Assembly (NCBI RefSeq): GCF_963675165.1
Contig: NC_087382.1
Location: forward strand, 5,247,963-5,311,962
DNA: 64,000 bases
Direction of reading: 5' to 3'
Source: Halichondria panicea
Taxonomy: Eukaryota > Porifera > Demospongiae > Suberitida > Halichondriidae
The notes under the pieces were generated by a model that saw only the letters and a list, made by a program, of their open reading frames with translations, ran no database searches and was not told where the DNA came from. Each line of letters opens with the position of its first letter. Within the stretch, counting starts at the first letter, position 1. Of the stretch, positions 1 through 10,019 are shown piece after piece. The position numbers were made by a program, and so were the translations under genes.

Positions 1-157
1 TACCAACCCTCCGGCCCACGAGGCAGTTGTCCATTACCAACCAATACAATGCCGTACAAGTTGACGCCGTGGATACTCTCAACGGCTGGGACAACACTGT
101 TCATCCAGGTGGACGCTTCTTCATCGGTACAGTTGGGCTTCTGTTCCACCACTCTCT
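1..157 (-). pseudogene. DIP2 exon fragment (duplicate of exon 16), truncated
   Basis: This stretch matches, in the same orientation, the part of DIP2 exon 16 at about 28589-28755, with only scattered substitutions. It has lost one base in a GGGGCC run (about position 15) and about a dozen bases near position 147, and the first loss alone breaks the reading frame. Similarity stops at about 157, in the middle of the exon, directly where a hairpin MITE begins. It therefore cannot code for a DIP2 product as it stands. Because the window begins inside it, more of this copy may lie to the left. The retained sequence is exonic, so the choice between DNA-level duplication and retrocopy rests on the second fragment at 5143-5800, which retains intron sequence. 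Confidence 0.85.
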
Positions 158-158
158 C

Positions 159-280
159 AAAAAATAATGCTGATTCAGCAATAATTATGCACATAATCTT
201 CAGTGCGGCCTGGAATCGAGGCTAATCCCTTTAATTATTGCTGACTGTGCATAATTGTTGCTGAATCAGCATTAATTTTT
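159..280. mobile_element. Hairpin MITE with ~34-bp inverted arms
   Basis: The left arm (about 159-192) and right arm (about 247-280) are imperfect reverse complements sharing the core GCTGATTCAGCA / TGCTGAATCAGC. The loop is short and non-coding. The element abuts the broken end of the DIP2 exon fragment, so its insertion or a rearrangement at it may define that breakpoint. No clear target-site duplication can be read. Confidence 0.55.
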
Positions 281-1429
281 GCAAAATATTTGTCCAAGTG
301 GTTTTTTGCAATTTACTATTATAGTATTTGCCCTAAACTTCCTAGTGAGCTGCAAAGGGCAGTATGTAAACAATACAAAGAGCATAGTTAAAACATTATC
401 TATGGTTAAATGTTCAGTCATGTTTGCATATCTATCAATTCGTCTTTTACTCCAGGCCAGTCATGACTTTTGTCTCTATATTCTCCTTGTCACTGTCACT
501 GGTCTTCGCTGTCCGAGTTCAATTCAATTTCTGGCTCTTTCGTTTCAGCAATCTCTCTGCAAATGGACCAGAAGTACACCCTGGTCCACAGCCACAGTAA
601 TAATGGCTGTATCCCACTGCTGCTAACGTTTAGAAATGCTTAAAAACTCGCTATTACGTGGCAAATAACGGTGAGATTAATTAACCTGTTGCTCGTTAAT
701 GTTGCTCGTTAATGTTGGATGTTCAGAAATAATTTATGAGTAATATTACAGGTTTATTCCACTTGCTAGGTATACTAAATAAGCTGGGTAGGTTAGCTGA
801 GCTTCTCTACAGTGGGGTAAGCATATACAGTGGTCTGTTCAGGCAATTCCTGATAAAAAAAAATTATTTGACCTGTAATAATAGCGTATTTTTCGTACCA
901 CACAGAATACAAGTACGACTGATTTGGACGATGCTTGGAATGTATTGAGGAGGACGTCTGTTAGATGTAATACACAAATGTGGCTTATTGTGTGCTCACA
1001 TCTCTCCGACTAGTACTATTTTGTGGTTTTTTATACAGCATTTTCAACGATGCATTTCTAGACTCTCAATGGATCGACACGAAAAACAATTACATACAGA
1101 TGTTCATCAATCCTATAAGATAGCACTGAACATGTTCAAATTCATCTCATACCTTTGCAACAATTTGTCAGTTCAGTTTGCTGTGGCATGTAAATTTGTC
1201 TAAATATGTTTGTGTTGAAGTTTCTAAGCAAAGCCACATGGCGGCTTTGTGGCTATATTTAGTTCCTGCCATGTGTAATAGATTGGTGCAGGAAGCAGGA
1301 AACAAACTGCAAAGGGAAGAGAGTTATAAAAAAATGCTACTTTTGCGCAAGCAATTGTGAATAGCTCATTATATATTCATAAAACTTCACGTAGGAGCAT
1401 GCGCTGGAACCATTGCGGTTCGACTGTTC
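281..1429. other. AT-rich stretch with no recognisable gene
   Basis: Only short ORFs of 60-115 codons occur here, without splice-site support or any family resemblance I can recognise. I see no RNA gene. It appears to be intergenic or decayed repeat sequence. Confidence 0.6.
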
Positions 1430-2477
1430 AGAAGAGAGAACACAATGTTAATATCTTCTATTGCTGCTTATCTGATCCATGAAAGGACAGTAATTGATTC
1501 TCTATACACGTACACAGGTAGGTCATGACTACGAGCATATAGTACTGACAGTTCTATCTATGGTACGAGTGACTATAGATCGGTAGATCCACATCCACAC
1601 TGACCAATCATGATCGAACCAGTGCATGCAGTATCAAAATTATGACATGAACATAGTCTATTCTGATATAATTATTAATCAGCTCACCTTATTAACAGAG
1701 AACCCTTCTTTAGTCGCCATTGTCTCAACCATAGTGTCTCAACTGAAAGTAGATTCTTAGGGGGGCGGGGCTAGTGGTCAGAAGGTTCCCCTCTTTGGCT
1801 CCAGAGGAGGTCCGACAACAGTGCGCCTGAGCTTTCTGAAGCAACGCTCTTTAGTAAAAAAAGGATCATTATGCCGATTCAGCAAAAAGCTAAAGAAGAT
1901 AAATGTCACACAAAGTTAATTTTGGCAGGCTGCTGAATAAAATGCAATGTGCGCTACAAGTTCTATACCAGACACTTCAGTTGACATTGCCATTAATAAT
2001 GAGGTAAACGTCTCTGTGCTGAACATAGGTGTACAATTCACATACAGAATTCCAAGCTTTTCAGTAATTGAAGTTGAACTGCACTGAGGCAAGGAACATT
2101 TCAGTTTGAACATTTAGATGGATCTGTACGTGTGTATGATGGATTCTTGAGATCAGACCAGAGCTTTCCAGACCCTTCTAGACCGTCTACCACCCCTTTT
2201 GCTATCACTATTAAAGACCATTGTTTTGTTGATGTAAGTTGCTTCCCAATTTTGTTGTACTGGCGCATACTCAAATACTATGTACTTCTCTTACAGGTTG
2301 AAGAGTTTTGTAAAGTTGTGTATGTATACGACACCTAAAGGCTTTTGACAAGCTTGGTTTTCTAATCGTATGAGATTGGCTACTTAATGATGGAAACTGT
2401 GACGATGATACTGATAGTAGTGTGTGTGACAGAATATCTAGTGAAGAGTTTGCATCCCAAGAAGAAGACACTTAAGA

Positions 2478-2859
2478 GAGCTATGTTCCATTTAAATGCA
2501 TAGGTGTCACTCGTGATACGGAGTATCAGAACATTCTCCATGAAGTTAAGGATATAATTAAAAGTGGTGACATTGTTCCAGTGAAGATGAAACCTGAGCC
2601 AGAGAATATTGTTGATCCTGAGGCAATTTCTTTTCAGTGCCTTCATAATGGGGTTTGGCGGACAATTGGTTATGTTGTTTCTGAAATTTGTGAGGAAGTA
2701 CACACAGCTATCAAACAAGGGGACATATTAGTAGTCGAGTTCGTGTGGGTAAAGTTCAAGCTTTGGAAGAAACAGCCTGGCTATTATGCTTGTATTGGAG
2801 TCACTCGGAGAGGAGAATGGTCGATAAAGGTTAAAAGATGTTGTAGCACCTTTACTTGA
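2478..2859 (+). pseudogene. HIRAN-like domain coding region inside the Mutator-like element
   Basis: An uninterrupted frame of about 126 codons follows a stop near 2475 and ends at the TGA before 2860. It reads '...IGVTRDTEYQ', then 'GDIVPVKMKPEPEN', 'DPEAISFQ' and 'WRTIGYVVSEI', ending with a WVKFK segment and an ITRRG-like strand. The order 'GVTR ... PEPEN..DP.AI ... IGYV' matches the HIRAN domain as found in many uncharacterised cnidarian and sponge proteins; HIRAN is known as a DNA-binding domain of helicases such as HLTF. An upstream piece at about 2120-2334, with a plausible intron (GTAAGT near 2235 to CTTACAG near 2296), may be an earlier exon but hits a stop. No start codon context is convincing, so I treat it as captured or decaying cargo. 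The family call is from motif memory only. Confidence 0.5.
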
Positions 2860-3000
2860 ACTGCAACTTGCAATAATTGTATGGTCATCATCTGTCACAG
2901 TTGTTAATTTTGAACGTATGACATTGGATAATTAACGCATGCAAATGACGTATGAATACAAGGTAAAGAATACATAATAGCAATAATACGTCCTCGAAAG

Positions 3001-3862
3001 TTAGACATACGAGTGTTCGGAGATGTAATTGGGAATATTAGGTGGTGGCGGCAGCTCTTCTGGTGGATTGTGAAAAATTGCTGTTTTGTGTGATGGAAGG
3101 GAGGACTTCCCACTTGAAAACGTAGAAGTGGCCATCGATTCAGCTCTCGGGACTCTAGGCATTTTTCTAGGTGATTGTGTGGATGGAATGTCAAAATCAG
3201 GTCTGTCACCCTCATAGAAGCGGTCGTGGTTGGAGGTATAATAAAAATACGGCAGATCGGGGTCATTCCGTTTCTCATACTGTTATAGGTCTCTTCGTGC
3301 CTATTGCTTTCGCCAAGTTGTACATCACATTGGTTCCACCACCACGATCCAATTGCACCATAGCCTCAAGAGAGAGAATTAGATAATCGGAAGGATAAAC
3401 TCTTTCATAATAAAGAAGAGCATATTTCTGGAACAGCTTAGTCACCACACCGATCTGTTCTTCTCGACAGAGCTCTGATATTGTCTGACCAGTGCCTGAT
3501 AAAACACAATTGTTCATCATTGGGCAAGAAGAGTTTGTTTTATTGGTCAAATTGTATTCAGCCTTGGCATTGTCAGGAGAGGAGAAACGGTTTTGCAGCT
3601 CCCTCTGAACAGTGTTTCGACAGGCATCAGCTAGCTACAGTAGATGAGATAGAAAATTCACCATTATTTTTATGATACTAACATCTAGTAGCAGTTTACC
3701 TGTGCGTACTGTTTCCATGTTTACAAAAAGAAATTCAGAGGCATATTTCCAAAACTGATGTTTTCTTCCAAATGCTTGCATGCACTGCACTGCTTTTGCT
3801 GAATCAGCATAATGATCTTTTTTTTTTACTAAAGAGCGTTGCTTCAGAAAGCTCAGGCGCAC
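3001..3862 (-). pseudogene. Unrecognised two-exon gene inside the Mutator-like element, frameshifted
   Basis: Exon a (3862-3700) opens inside the right TIR. It ends at a GTAAAC donor in phase 1, and exon b (3630-3001) follows a CTAG acceptor in the matching phase. The joined frame reads through an 'ADACRNTVQRELQNRF' stretch and a hydrophobic, tyrosine-rich segment ('LLYYERVYPSDYLILS'). A single-base frameshift near 3265-3275 then moves it to a frame rich in proline and aromatics ('DPDLPYFYYTSNHDRF', 'PPEELPPPPNIPNY'), which ends at TAA 3001-3003. I recognise no family. The retained splice structure suggests a captured host gene or an element-specific gene, now broken by one indel. Confidence 0.45.
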
Positions 3863-3912
3863 TGTTGTCGGACCTCCTCTGCTTTGGCTCTATGAGCTCA
3901 GCTCAGCAAATG

Positions 3913-3995
3913 TAGTCTCGCACCAGCCCCGATTAAAAAATGTTTTCTACCTAGCGTTCAAATAGAAAACATCCGGGGCTGGCTGTGCGAGACTA
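3913..3995. mobile_element. 83-bp Mutator-like MITE with 9-bp TSD
   Basis: The ends form an inverted repeat beginning TAGTCTCGCACCAGCCCCG. The flanks are identical 9-bp repeats, CAGCAAATG, at 3904-3912 and 3996-4004. The homologous sequence at about 20490 has a single CAGCAAAGG and no insert, so the empty site is present in this same window. The element is almost all inverted repeat and codes for nothing. Confidence 0.85.
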
Positions 3996-5142
3996 CAGCA
4001 AATGTTGGTGTAGAAGTGAATAAGTGTAGATCTAGAACAAAGAAATGTAGATCTAGATCATATAAATAGTATGGCCAAGAGGGTCAGTGACTAATCCTAT
4101 CAGTATGGAGTATGGAAAATGTTGTTTGTAAGAGGCTCACAGTACTAGCTGTGGCCCAACACGTTGGGAGCTTCTCACGACGTGTTCTGAGTTGCAGTGC
4201 AGCGAGAACACAAGTGTTCTCGCTTGATGTGTACCTATAGCCATGCATGTGACGTGGCTGCAATGTTTGAGGTGGATACTACTCAGTTAGTTTCTTAGAC
4301 CATTCCGCAAAATAATAAGTACTACGAATAAAATTCTCGTAACAATTTTGCTACCTCGCCCGATTCATGCATGTGCAGATTTCTGCAACACTGATCTCAA
4401 CTTTGCCGAGCCCTTTTTTTCCTCATTGATAACTCACACCCAGTACCCCAGTGAAACCCCTCCCCTTTTTCACATAATTGCCGGAATAAACAGGTGATTC
4501 TTGATGTTTTCAGTGACCTGAAACTACTCTTGGAACTGCAGGACGACACCTGTGTCAGGACATGATGACGTTGGTACCAAACTGTACCATACACCCTGAC
4601 GTCTCGGGGATGCTGGAACCTTAACAAAGGCAAACCTCGCTTACACGGTATCAATTTTAGCAACTTGGTGCGCTCTTCATAACATTTCTGATGCAGTGCA
4701 CGCATGCATGCAGTGCAGTGCAGGGCATACAGTATGAGTCAATAGTAGGTAAAAGGTTAATGACAATCATTACAAACGTTTCCCACCCGCATGGAACCGA
4801 TCTGCTACGCTGTATTGGTTTGTCTAGCATGCAGACACAATTGTAGCCTGCCATTCTAAGTAAATGTACTCTTGCTCAGCGATAAAGTTAGATACGGATT
4901 AAAACATGTGAGGGAAAAGTACAAGCTAATAGTGAGAGGTTCAGGTTTCAGAATGCATCAAGAGTGTAACCACGGTAAGAATTAATGGTTTATGTCCACA
5001 ATGTATTTTGGGTGAAAAAGGCAACTATTGAATACAAATGGGTTGTTTACAGTACACTCCATCTCAATTTTAATGCTGTTTTGAGTAAAATCTGCCCTAA
5101 CCTACCTGAGTATGCACTTATAAGAAAATCTCCTCTCCCCCC

Positions 5143-5800
5143 TCCGTTCATATGCTTTCAAAGTATACACAATAATTATATTAAATAATAAAGCAGTAAA
5201 GCAGACAGTGCATACAACTATTGTGAGCATGTACAACAGTGTAGGCAATACTCTAAATACAAACTACTGAGCTGCACACATAAAGAAAATATATTTTGGT
5301 GGATGAAACATAAAGTGCCTGTAACTACAATTAACTGACAAGTTTTGGTTACAAATTGTAGGCTACATAAATGGGGTCGACTTCGTCAGCAAGGAAAGAG
5401 TCTCTGAGGTGAATGCGTTACTTCTCTCCTCTGGAGTTGATGGGAATGGTTCCGGGGTCCACGACTACCACGATGCCAGTGACCAGCTGTTGCTCTTCCA
5501 ATAGTGCCGTGGTGATGACAGGCACAATGTCCAGTGCTTCTCTCTCCTCTCCCGACAGATCAGCATGCATGCATGTGAGTGCATGTGTATTCATTTGGTA
5601 TACAGTTAACGTCTGTATAATTAAACTTGTGTTCACATTTCCCAGAAGTTTAAGTTTATATTTTTACCCACATTCACCATACACTACAAATAATGTTATG
5701 TCATGACTGTACGTTTCGTTGATGTGTGAGTTATATTAGCTCACCTAGGCCTTCCAACAACATTCTTGTGACTGCAGACAGAAGCTTCAATATCACTCAG
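5143..5800 (-). pseudogene. DIP2 3'-end fragment (partial exons 28 and 27), dead copy
   Basis: Sequence from about 5143 to 5569 matches the last DIP2 exon and its 3' flank at 23711-24117. The piece at about 5710-5800 matches part of exon 27 and the adjoining intron (24336-24440). The coding frame has a premature TAA where DIP2 has CAA (in the GEKQR segment, about 5420), the exon's 5' portion is missing after 5569, and exon 27 has lost several bases. Intron sequence is retained, so this is a DNA-level duplicate rather than a retrocopy. Confidence 0.85.
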
Positions 5801-6227
5801 TTTGTAGCAGCCGCCATAATCCTTACTGCTCTTCTTTGGACAATGGTTTCCTCGCTGTTTCAAGGTTATGAAGTTGACTAAGAACAAAATTAAATTTTAT
5901 ATTATCATAATTATAATAATTATTCTAGCATGGCTATATATCATTTACCTACAACACTCCGCTACAGTTTTTACCAATAATATTCGTACTCAAGAATTAC
6001 TCATCAAGAAGAACAATACATGGCTAAAATTAGAGGAAGAAAATACAGTGCTAATAAATTATGGGATATTAATTGCACTGTGGTTAATTCCTGGGCATAT
6101 AGAAAGTTGACCTCTATTTATAAAGGCTAGTCCTGGCCCAGTAGTGGCTAGTTTTGTGGGTTCAGCTGACCCAATTAAATGATATTCTACCGAGATTACG
6201 CCCCCATCTGAAATTACGCCCACCATA

Positions 6228-6396
6228 CACTATATAGATATATAGTATAAGTAAACAACAATTGAACGAGACAAAAGTGCAAACAACAATTATAATTATA
6301 GTGCAGCACAATAAAGTTACACTATATATAGATCTATAGTATAAGTAAACAATTAAGTGCAAACAACAATTATAATTATAGTGCAGCACAATAGTT
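6228..6396. repeat. Two-copy tandem repeat, ~80-bp period
   Basis: The unit contains CAACAATTATAATTATAGTG. It occurs at about 6283 and again at about 6363, with matching flanks such as TATAGTATAAGTAAACAA before it. It lies directly after the stop codon of the death-domain gene, so it is probably in that gene's 3' UTR or just beyond. Confidence 0.7.
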
Positions 6397-6397
6397 A

Positions 6398-8995
6398 CTA
6401 AACAGGCTGTTTTTTAATGAGTCTACAAATGTCCCTGACAACTTCTAAGTCACTGTGAATCTTAATGCACCCTCTCAGCAGGTATCGATAAGTGTCTTTG
6501 CGACTGGGCTCCCCACGGCCACAGTTGATCTCCTGCCATTTCAGTAGCATCTGATATCCTTTTGTGTGAGCGACGGTGAATCGAATGTCGGTCTCAATGT
6601 TATCCAAGTGTACTCTTGTCAGTCCAAGATAGTGGGCATATGTGGACCAGCTGTGCAGGTGCTGGGAGATGGGCAGTAGATGATCGTGGGAGCACGGCCT
6701 GTCCAGTTCTTGAATAGAGATTCCAACTTTTCTTGCTATGTCATCGATTTGGGCATCTGCAGCTGCACAAAAACAAAAAAATTAAAGTGTCACAAAAAGA
6801 ACTGAGTACTATAACATTGCTAATTCCTACATACAGCAATTACGAAACACTAGCTGTTACCAGTAATTTTATTCTGGTAAGGTGATACAAGAAATAATTG
6901 TGCTCACCATCAGCAGTAGAAATTTCTGTAGAGCTGGTTGTACTTAACCAAATAGCATCACTCGGCTTGAGATCCCCACCAAGGTCGATATTTTTGGAGC
7001 AACACCATAGCATGGAGTCAATGTAGACCACAGCATAGTGGCGTTCAGACGCCAGCGTTTCTCCTTCGTGTGGGCAGAAGATGCTAATCACTGGTTTGTC
7101 GTTGTCGTAGTGAAGAGCATTGGAAGCAGCATCGATACCATCGAGTATACTCTGCCTTACTACAGAGCACATCTTTTGACAAACTTTTGGTAAGGCTTTG
7201 ATGTGGGCCTCAACATATGAGAAAGAATCGATCAGTGTAACGCTACCAGGAGAATTGGGTAACCCAAACTTGACACAGTTCCTAGCAAGAAAAATCGGCT
7301 CTCCAGAAGGAAGACACACTTTCCACCCACACTTCTTCATTAGGAACACCACCAAACAACAGAAGACCCCACATCGAATACAGCCACTGACAAATCGGAT
7401 GAGAAGAGGATCAGCTGAGGAAGTGAATACACGATGGTGCTCTAACTCTGAAGGTGGAACAGATCTGAGGAGACTGGGCATGAGAAACTCCACTTGAGAG
7501 AAGGAGCAATCAATTTGACCAAGTAGTGGAATGGTGATAGGGGCTATTATCAGAAGCTCCATCATGATTGCTATCATATCAGCAGGTGTGAAGAGGCCGT
7601 CTTCGTAATGCTTCTGGAACTCTTTCGATTTGAGCATATCAATAGTGACAATGCCTTGATCTCTGAACTTGAGCCATTTCGCAGCCTTGGCAGAAGCAGA
7701 ATGAGGACGTTTCCTTTGATGTAAAACATCCCTCAGGGAGACAGCATGTTGTGTTAACTCACTAACCTTGTCTAGTGGGACTTGAGGATCCACAAACACA
7801 GTGTCGGGCAGGATGTGTGGGTAGTAGTGGACAATGCACATGCCATTGAAGTAGTCGAGAGCAGCATCCAATGCAGATGGATCGAATCCAAGCTGTTGAG
7901 CCAAAGCGATGCACTCGCTCTTACTAAGTATACCTCTTTTCATGATATTGCAGAGCTTTTGTAGAGCTAATTCCAAGATAAACCACCACAGGGGAACTTT
8001 GAGGTCGAAAGTAGGTGAGTTTTCCACAGCTTTTCGAATTTCTTTGGCAACCTCTTGTGTATTTTTATCACGACTGCAAGCATTGACGGTGAATATCACA
8101 TGTTTCAATGGCAGATTGCTGTAGATGACTTCTTGTTTCAGTTCAGGAGGCAAAGCATCAAGCAAAACTTGGTTTTTCTCGTCAATAACCTTCTGATCTT
8201 TGATTTCATCCAAGAAAGTGCCCACAAAGATTGGGCGTGGTGTGTACCCATCCCTCTTGCAGGAGAGAAAGGATCGCAGTAAACTCATATCGGTTTCCAG
8301 ATACGAGAGGTGAGATTGAGATGAGGGACCGACTGACTTTCCATCTTTGTACAAGTCGTCGTGGGGATAATCTGCAAAATTATCAGTGAGCCTGGAAACA
8401 AACAGCCCTGCTGAAGCATGTCGAATGAAGAGAGGGGCCACATCGTGAAACTGAGGCTGTCCACCATTGTCGGTCACACGCATCGTTTTTGTACCAAACA
8501 GTTCTTTGCTTTCAGTTGAGGAGATTGAGACTTCTTGTTGTGAAGGTGTTGACACCACAGCTTCAACGACTAAAGTGACGACATCTTTGATTGCTTGCTG
8601 CACAGGAGATACACTCTCTTGAGAAAGTGGGGTTGAATTAGCTGCACTGGTACTGGTCAATTCCTTGAGCCTGGTCTGAAGGTCAATAGGCAACTTGTCA
8701 CGAGAGCTCTGGGGTAGATGCTGAATGGCCTTAGCCAGCATTTTGATCAAATAATTTTCGCTCACTTCCTCCCATTTGCTTTCGGAACTCTTGAAATGGA
8801 GATTGGTGACTGGTCGAACGTGGGCTATTCTATCTCGACAAGGAGTACTGTTCCGTACTTTTGAGGGTGGATTGCCAAGCAAGAGATCTTTTGTCGCTGA
8901 TTTACCGCTACCAGCTGCACCCATGAGTAGGAGATTGATGTTGCGAAGAATAACGTGTCCATCCTTCATGGCCTCATCAAAGAGCTGCTGTGATT
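6398..8995 (-). CDS. Roc-COR family protein with C-terminal death domain (5' end unresolved)
   Basis: Two exons join in phase: 8995-6908 (acceptor TCTCATAG, donor GTGAGC) and 6762-6398 (acceptor TTTGTGCAG, stop TAG). The first exon opens with a P-loop, GAAGSGKS, about 30 residues in. It carries the G3-like motif DNGGQPQF near residue 190, then a COR-like region beginning about 'VPLWWFILELALQ' (roughly residues 330-520). The second exon is a death domain of about 120 residues, with the helices around 'HYLGLTRVHLDNIETD' and 'YQMLLKWQEI'. Roc-COR proteins are GTPase-type switches; a death domain implies homotypic signalling contacts in apoptosis or innate-immune type pathways. That role is inferred from family. 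The acceptor at 8996 means at least one upstream exon exists; a phase-compatible candidate lies at 12734-12881. No LRR or ankyrin exon is visible. Confidence 0.8.
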
Positions 8996-9002
8996 CTATG
9001 AG

Positions 9003-9561
9003 AGAAATGATTAAATATTGCACAACTATATAATTATTATAGCATGATAATTAGGCCAGACAAAATTTGATCATGGGTATATATCAATCTAGCAATGACA
9101 ATGAGTTTAATTATAAGAAACAATTGCTCAAAATAGCTATTCATGCAGTTTCATTAATGAGTTGAGGGTCTGTAGCAGCATACCGGGTAGGTGTAGAGAA
9201 TGCAAACGTGCTGCTATAATTTCAATTGTATGTGTGACGTCATAACATTATTTTAGAAGCTATAGTTGTGCTTGTTGAGCTTGGATTACAGTGCTGGAAA
9301 CTCGCCCATGCACTGTCTGTTGATCGTTTTATGGAAAATTTCAGCTATGTATTGGGTAGTCAACACCCACGGGGCTATGCTGAGCCATAGCAAACTACCT
9401 ACGGACTCCCAGCTACTGAGTTACAAGGAATTTTGTCTGGATTTCTGAAAGTTTTTTTCTAGTAGTGCCTATGGTGTATGGAAAGAGCTATGTAAATTTT
9501 CTTAGGATATTGTACAAACAGACTATATAACACGAATGTACAGCATGTTTCCGTTCCTCTT
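9003..9561. other. Non-coding stretch, probable intron of the Roc-COR gene
   Basis: No ORF, RNA gene or repeat is recognisable. If the candidate 5' exon at 12734-12881 is real, this belongs to a 3.7-kb intron of the minus-strand gene. Confidence 0.4.
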
Positions 9562-9570
9562 ACTTCATCC

Positions 9571-10010
9571 TAGTCTCATGAATCAGCCGGCCTTGGAGCA
9601 CTTTAGTCTGAACTTTTTGGCCACGTCGGAATTCCGATCTGATCAATCAGATCAAGGATTGAGGAAATAAAGAATAAGAAGCGTATGCGTTGTCTACAGT
9701 AGGACGCATTTATAGCTAGCGCTAGTCAGTCTAACTGTAGCTATTGTTAGCCAGTCAAGGATCTATAGTAAGTTGAGTTGACTGCACTAGTGCTGTGCAA
9801 CCTTTTTCTTGTTCTTTTAGCAACGTTCTTGGAGCAAGCCAAACAAAAATTCATAGCTGCTAGTCAAGCGTTCGCGGTTGACCTTTTGTATGCGTTGGAA
9901 GTAACTGGTTTTGACACTTGACGTAATGACAATTAACATTCCATTGTGGAATGACCTCTAGACTAAAGTGCTCAGACTGTCTCTCCAAGGCAGGCTGATT
10001 CATGAGACTA
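9571..10010. mobile_element. 440-bp Mutator-like MITE with 9-bp TSD
   Basis: The inverted ends start TAGTCTCATGAATCAGCC and extend about 28 bp. Flanking 9-mers are ACTTCATCC (9562-9570) and ACCTCATCC (10011-10019), differing by one base. The TAGTCTC start is shared with the 83-bp MITE at 3913, and the TAGNCTC form with the element at 59102. No coding content is seen. Confidence 0.8.
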
Positions 10011-10019
10011 ACCTCATCC

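Larger units (their letters stand above)
1802..3881. mobile_element. Mutator-like DNA element, 2,080 bp, 9-bp TSD, carrying gene-like cargo
   Basis: The ends are near-perfect terminal inverted repeats of about 88 bp starting CAGAGGAGGTCCGACA. They are flanked by an exact 9-bp direct repeat, CTTTGGCTC, at 1793-1801 and 3882-3890. The related sequence at about 20430-20500 lacks the insertion and acts as an empty site. A 9-bp duplication with long TIRs is typical of Mutator/MuDR elements. I find no transposase signature inside. The interior instead has a HIRAN-like coding region on the plus strand and a spliced, frameshifted unknown gene on the minus strand. That layout fits a non-autonomous, gene-carrying (Pack-MULE type) element. 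Confidence 0.85.
1430..5860. repeat. Segmental duplication, copy A (DIP2 3' end plus downstream flank)
   Basis: Blocks at about 1430-1790, 3882-4960 and 5143-5800 match, in the same order and orientation, blocks at about 18828-19518, 20414-21350 and 23711-24440. The last block contains the 3' end of DIP2. Copy A is interrupted by the 2.08-kb Mutator-like element (1802-3881) and an 83-bp MITE (3913-3995). Copy B is interrupted by the 895-bp element instead. Each copy therefore serves as the empty site for the insertions in the other. Between 4960 and 5143, and after 5800, copy A has diverged beyond easy recognition. Confidence 0.75.

Noticed and set aside
279..626. 115-codon plus-strand ORF left of the Mutator-like element
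   Set aside because: No family resemblance, no splice signals, low-complexity composition; likely chance in AT-rich DNA.
5868..6110. 80-codon ORF with a hydrophobic N-terminus
   Set aside because: The hydrophobic stretch comes from an AT-rich ATAATTATAATAATT tract; there is no supporting homology or paralogue.
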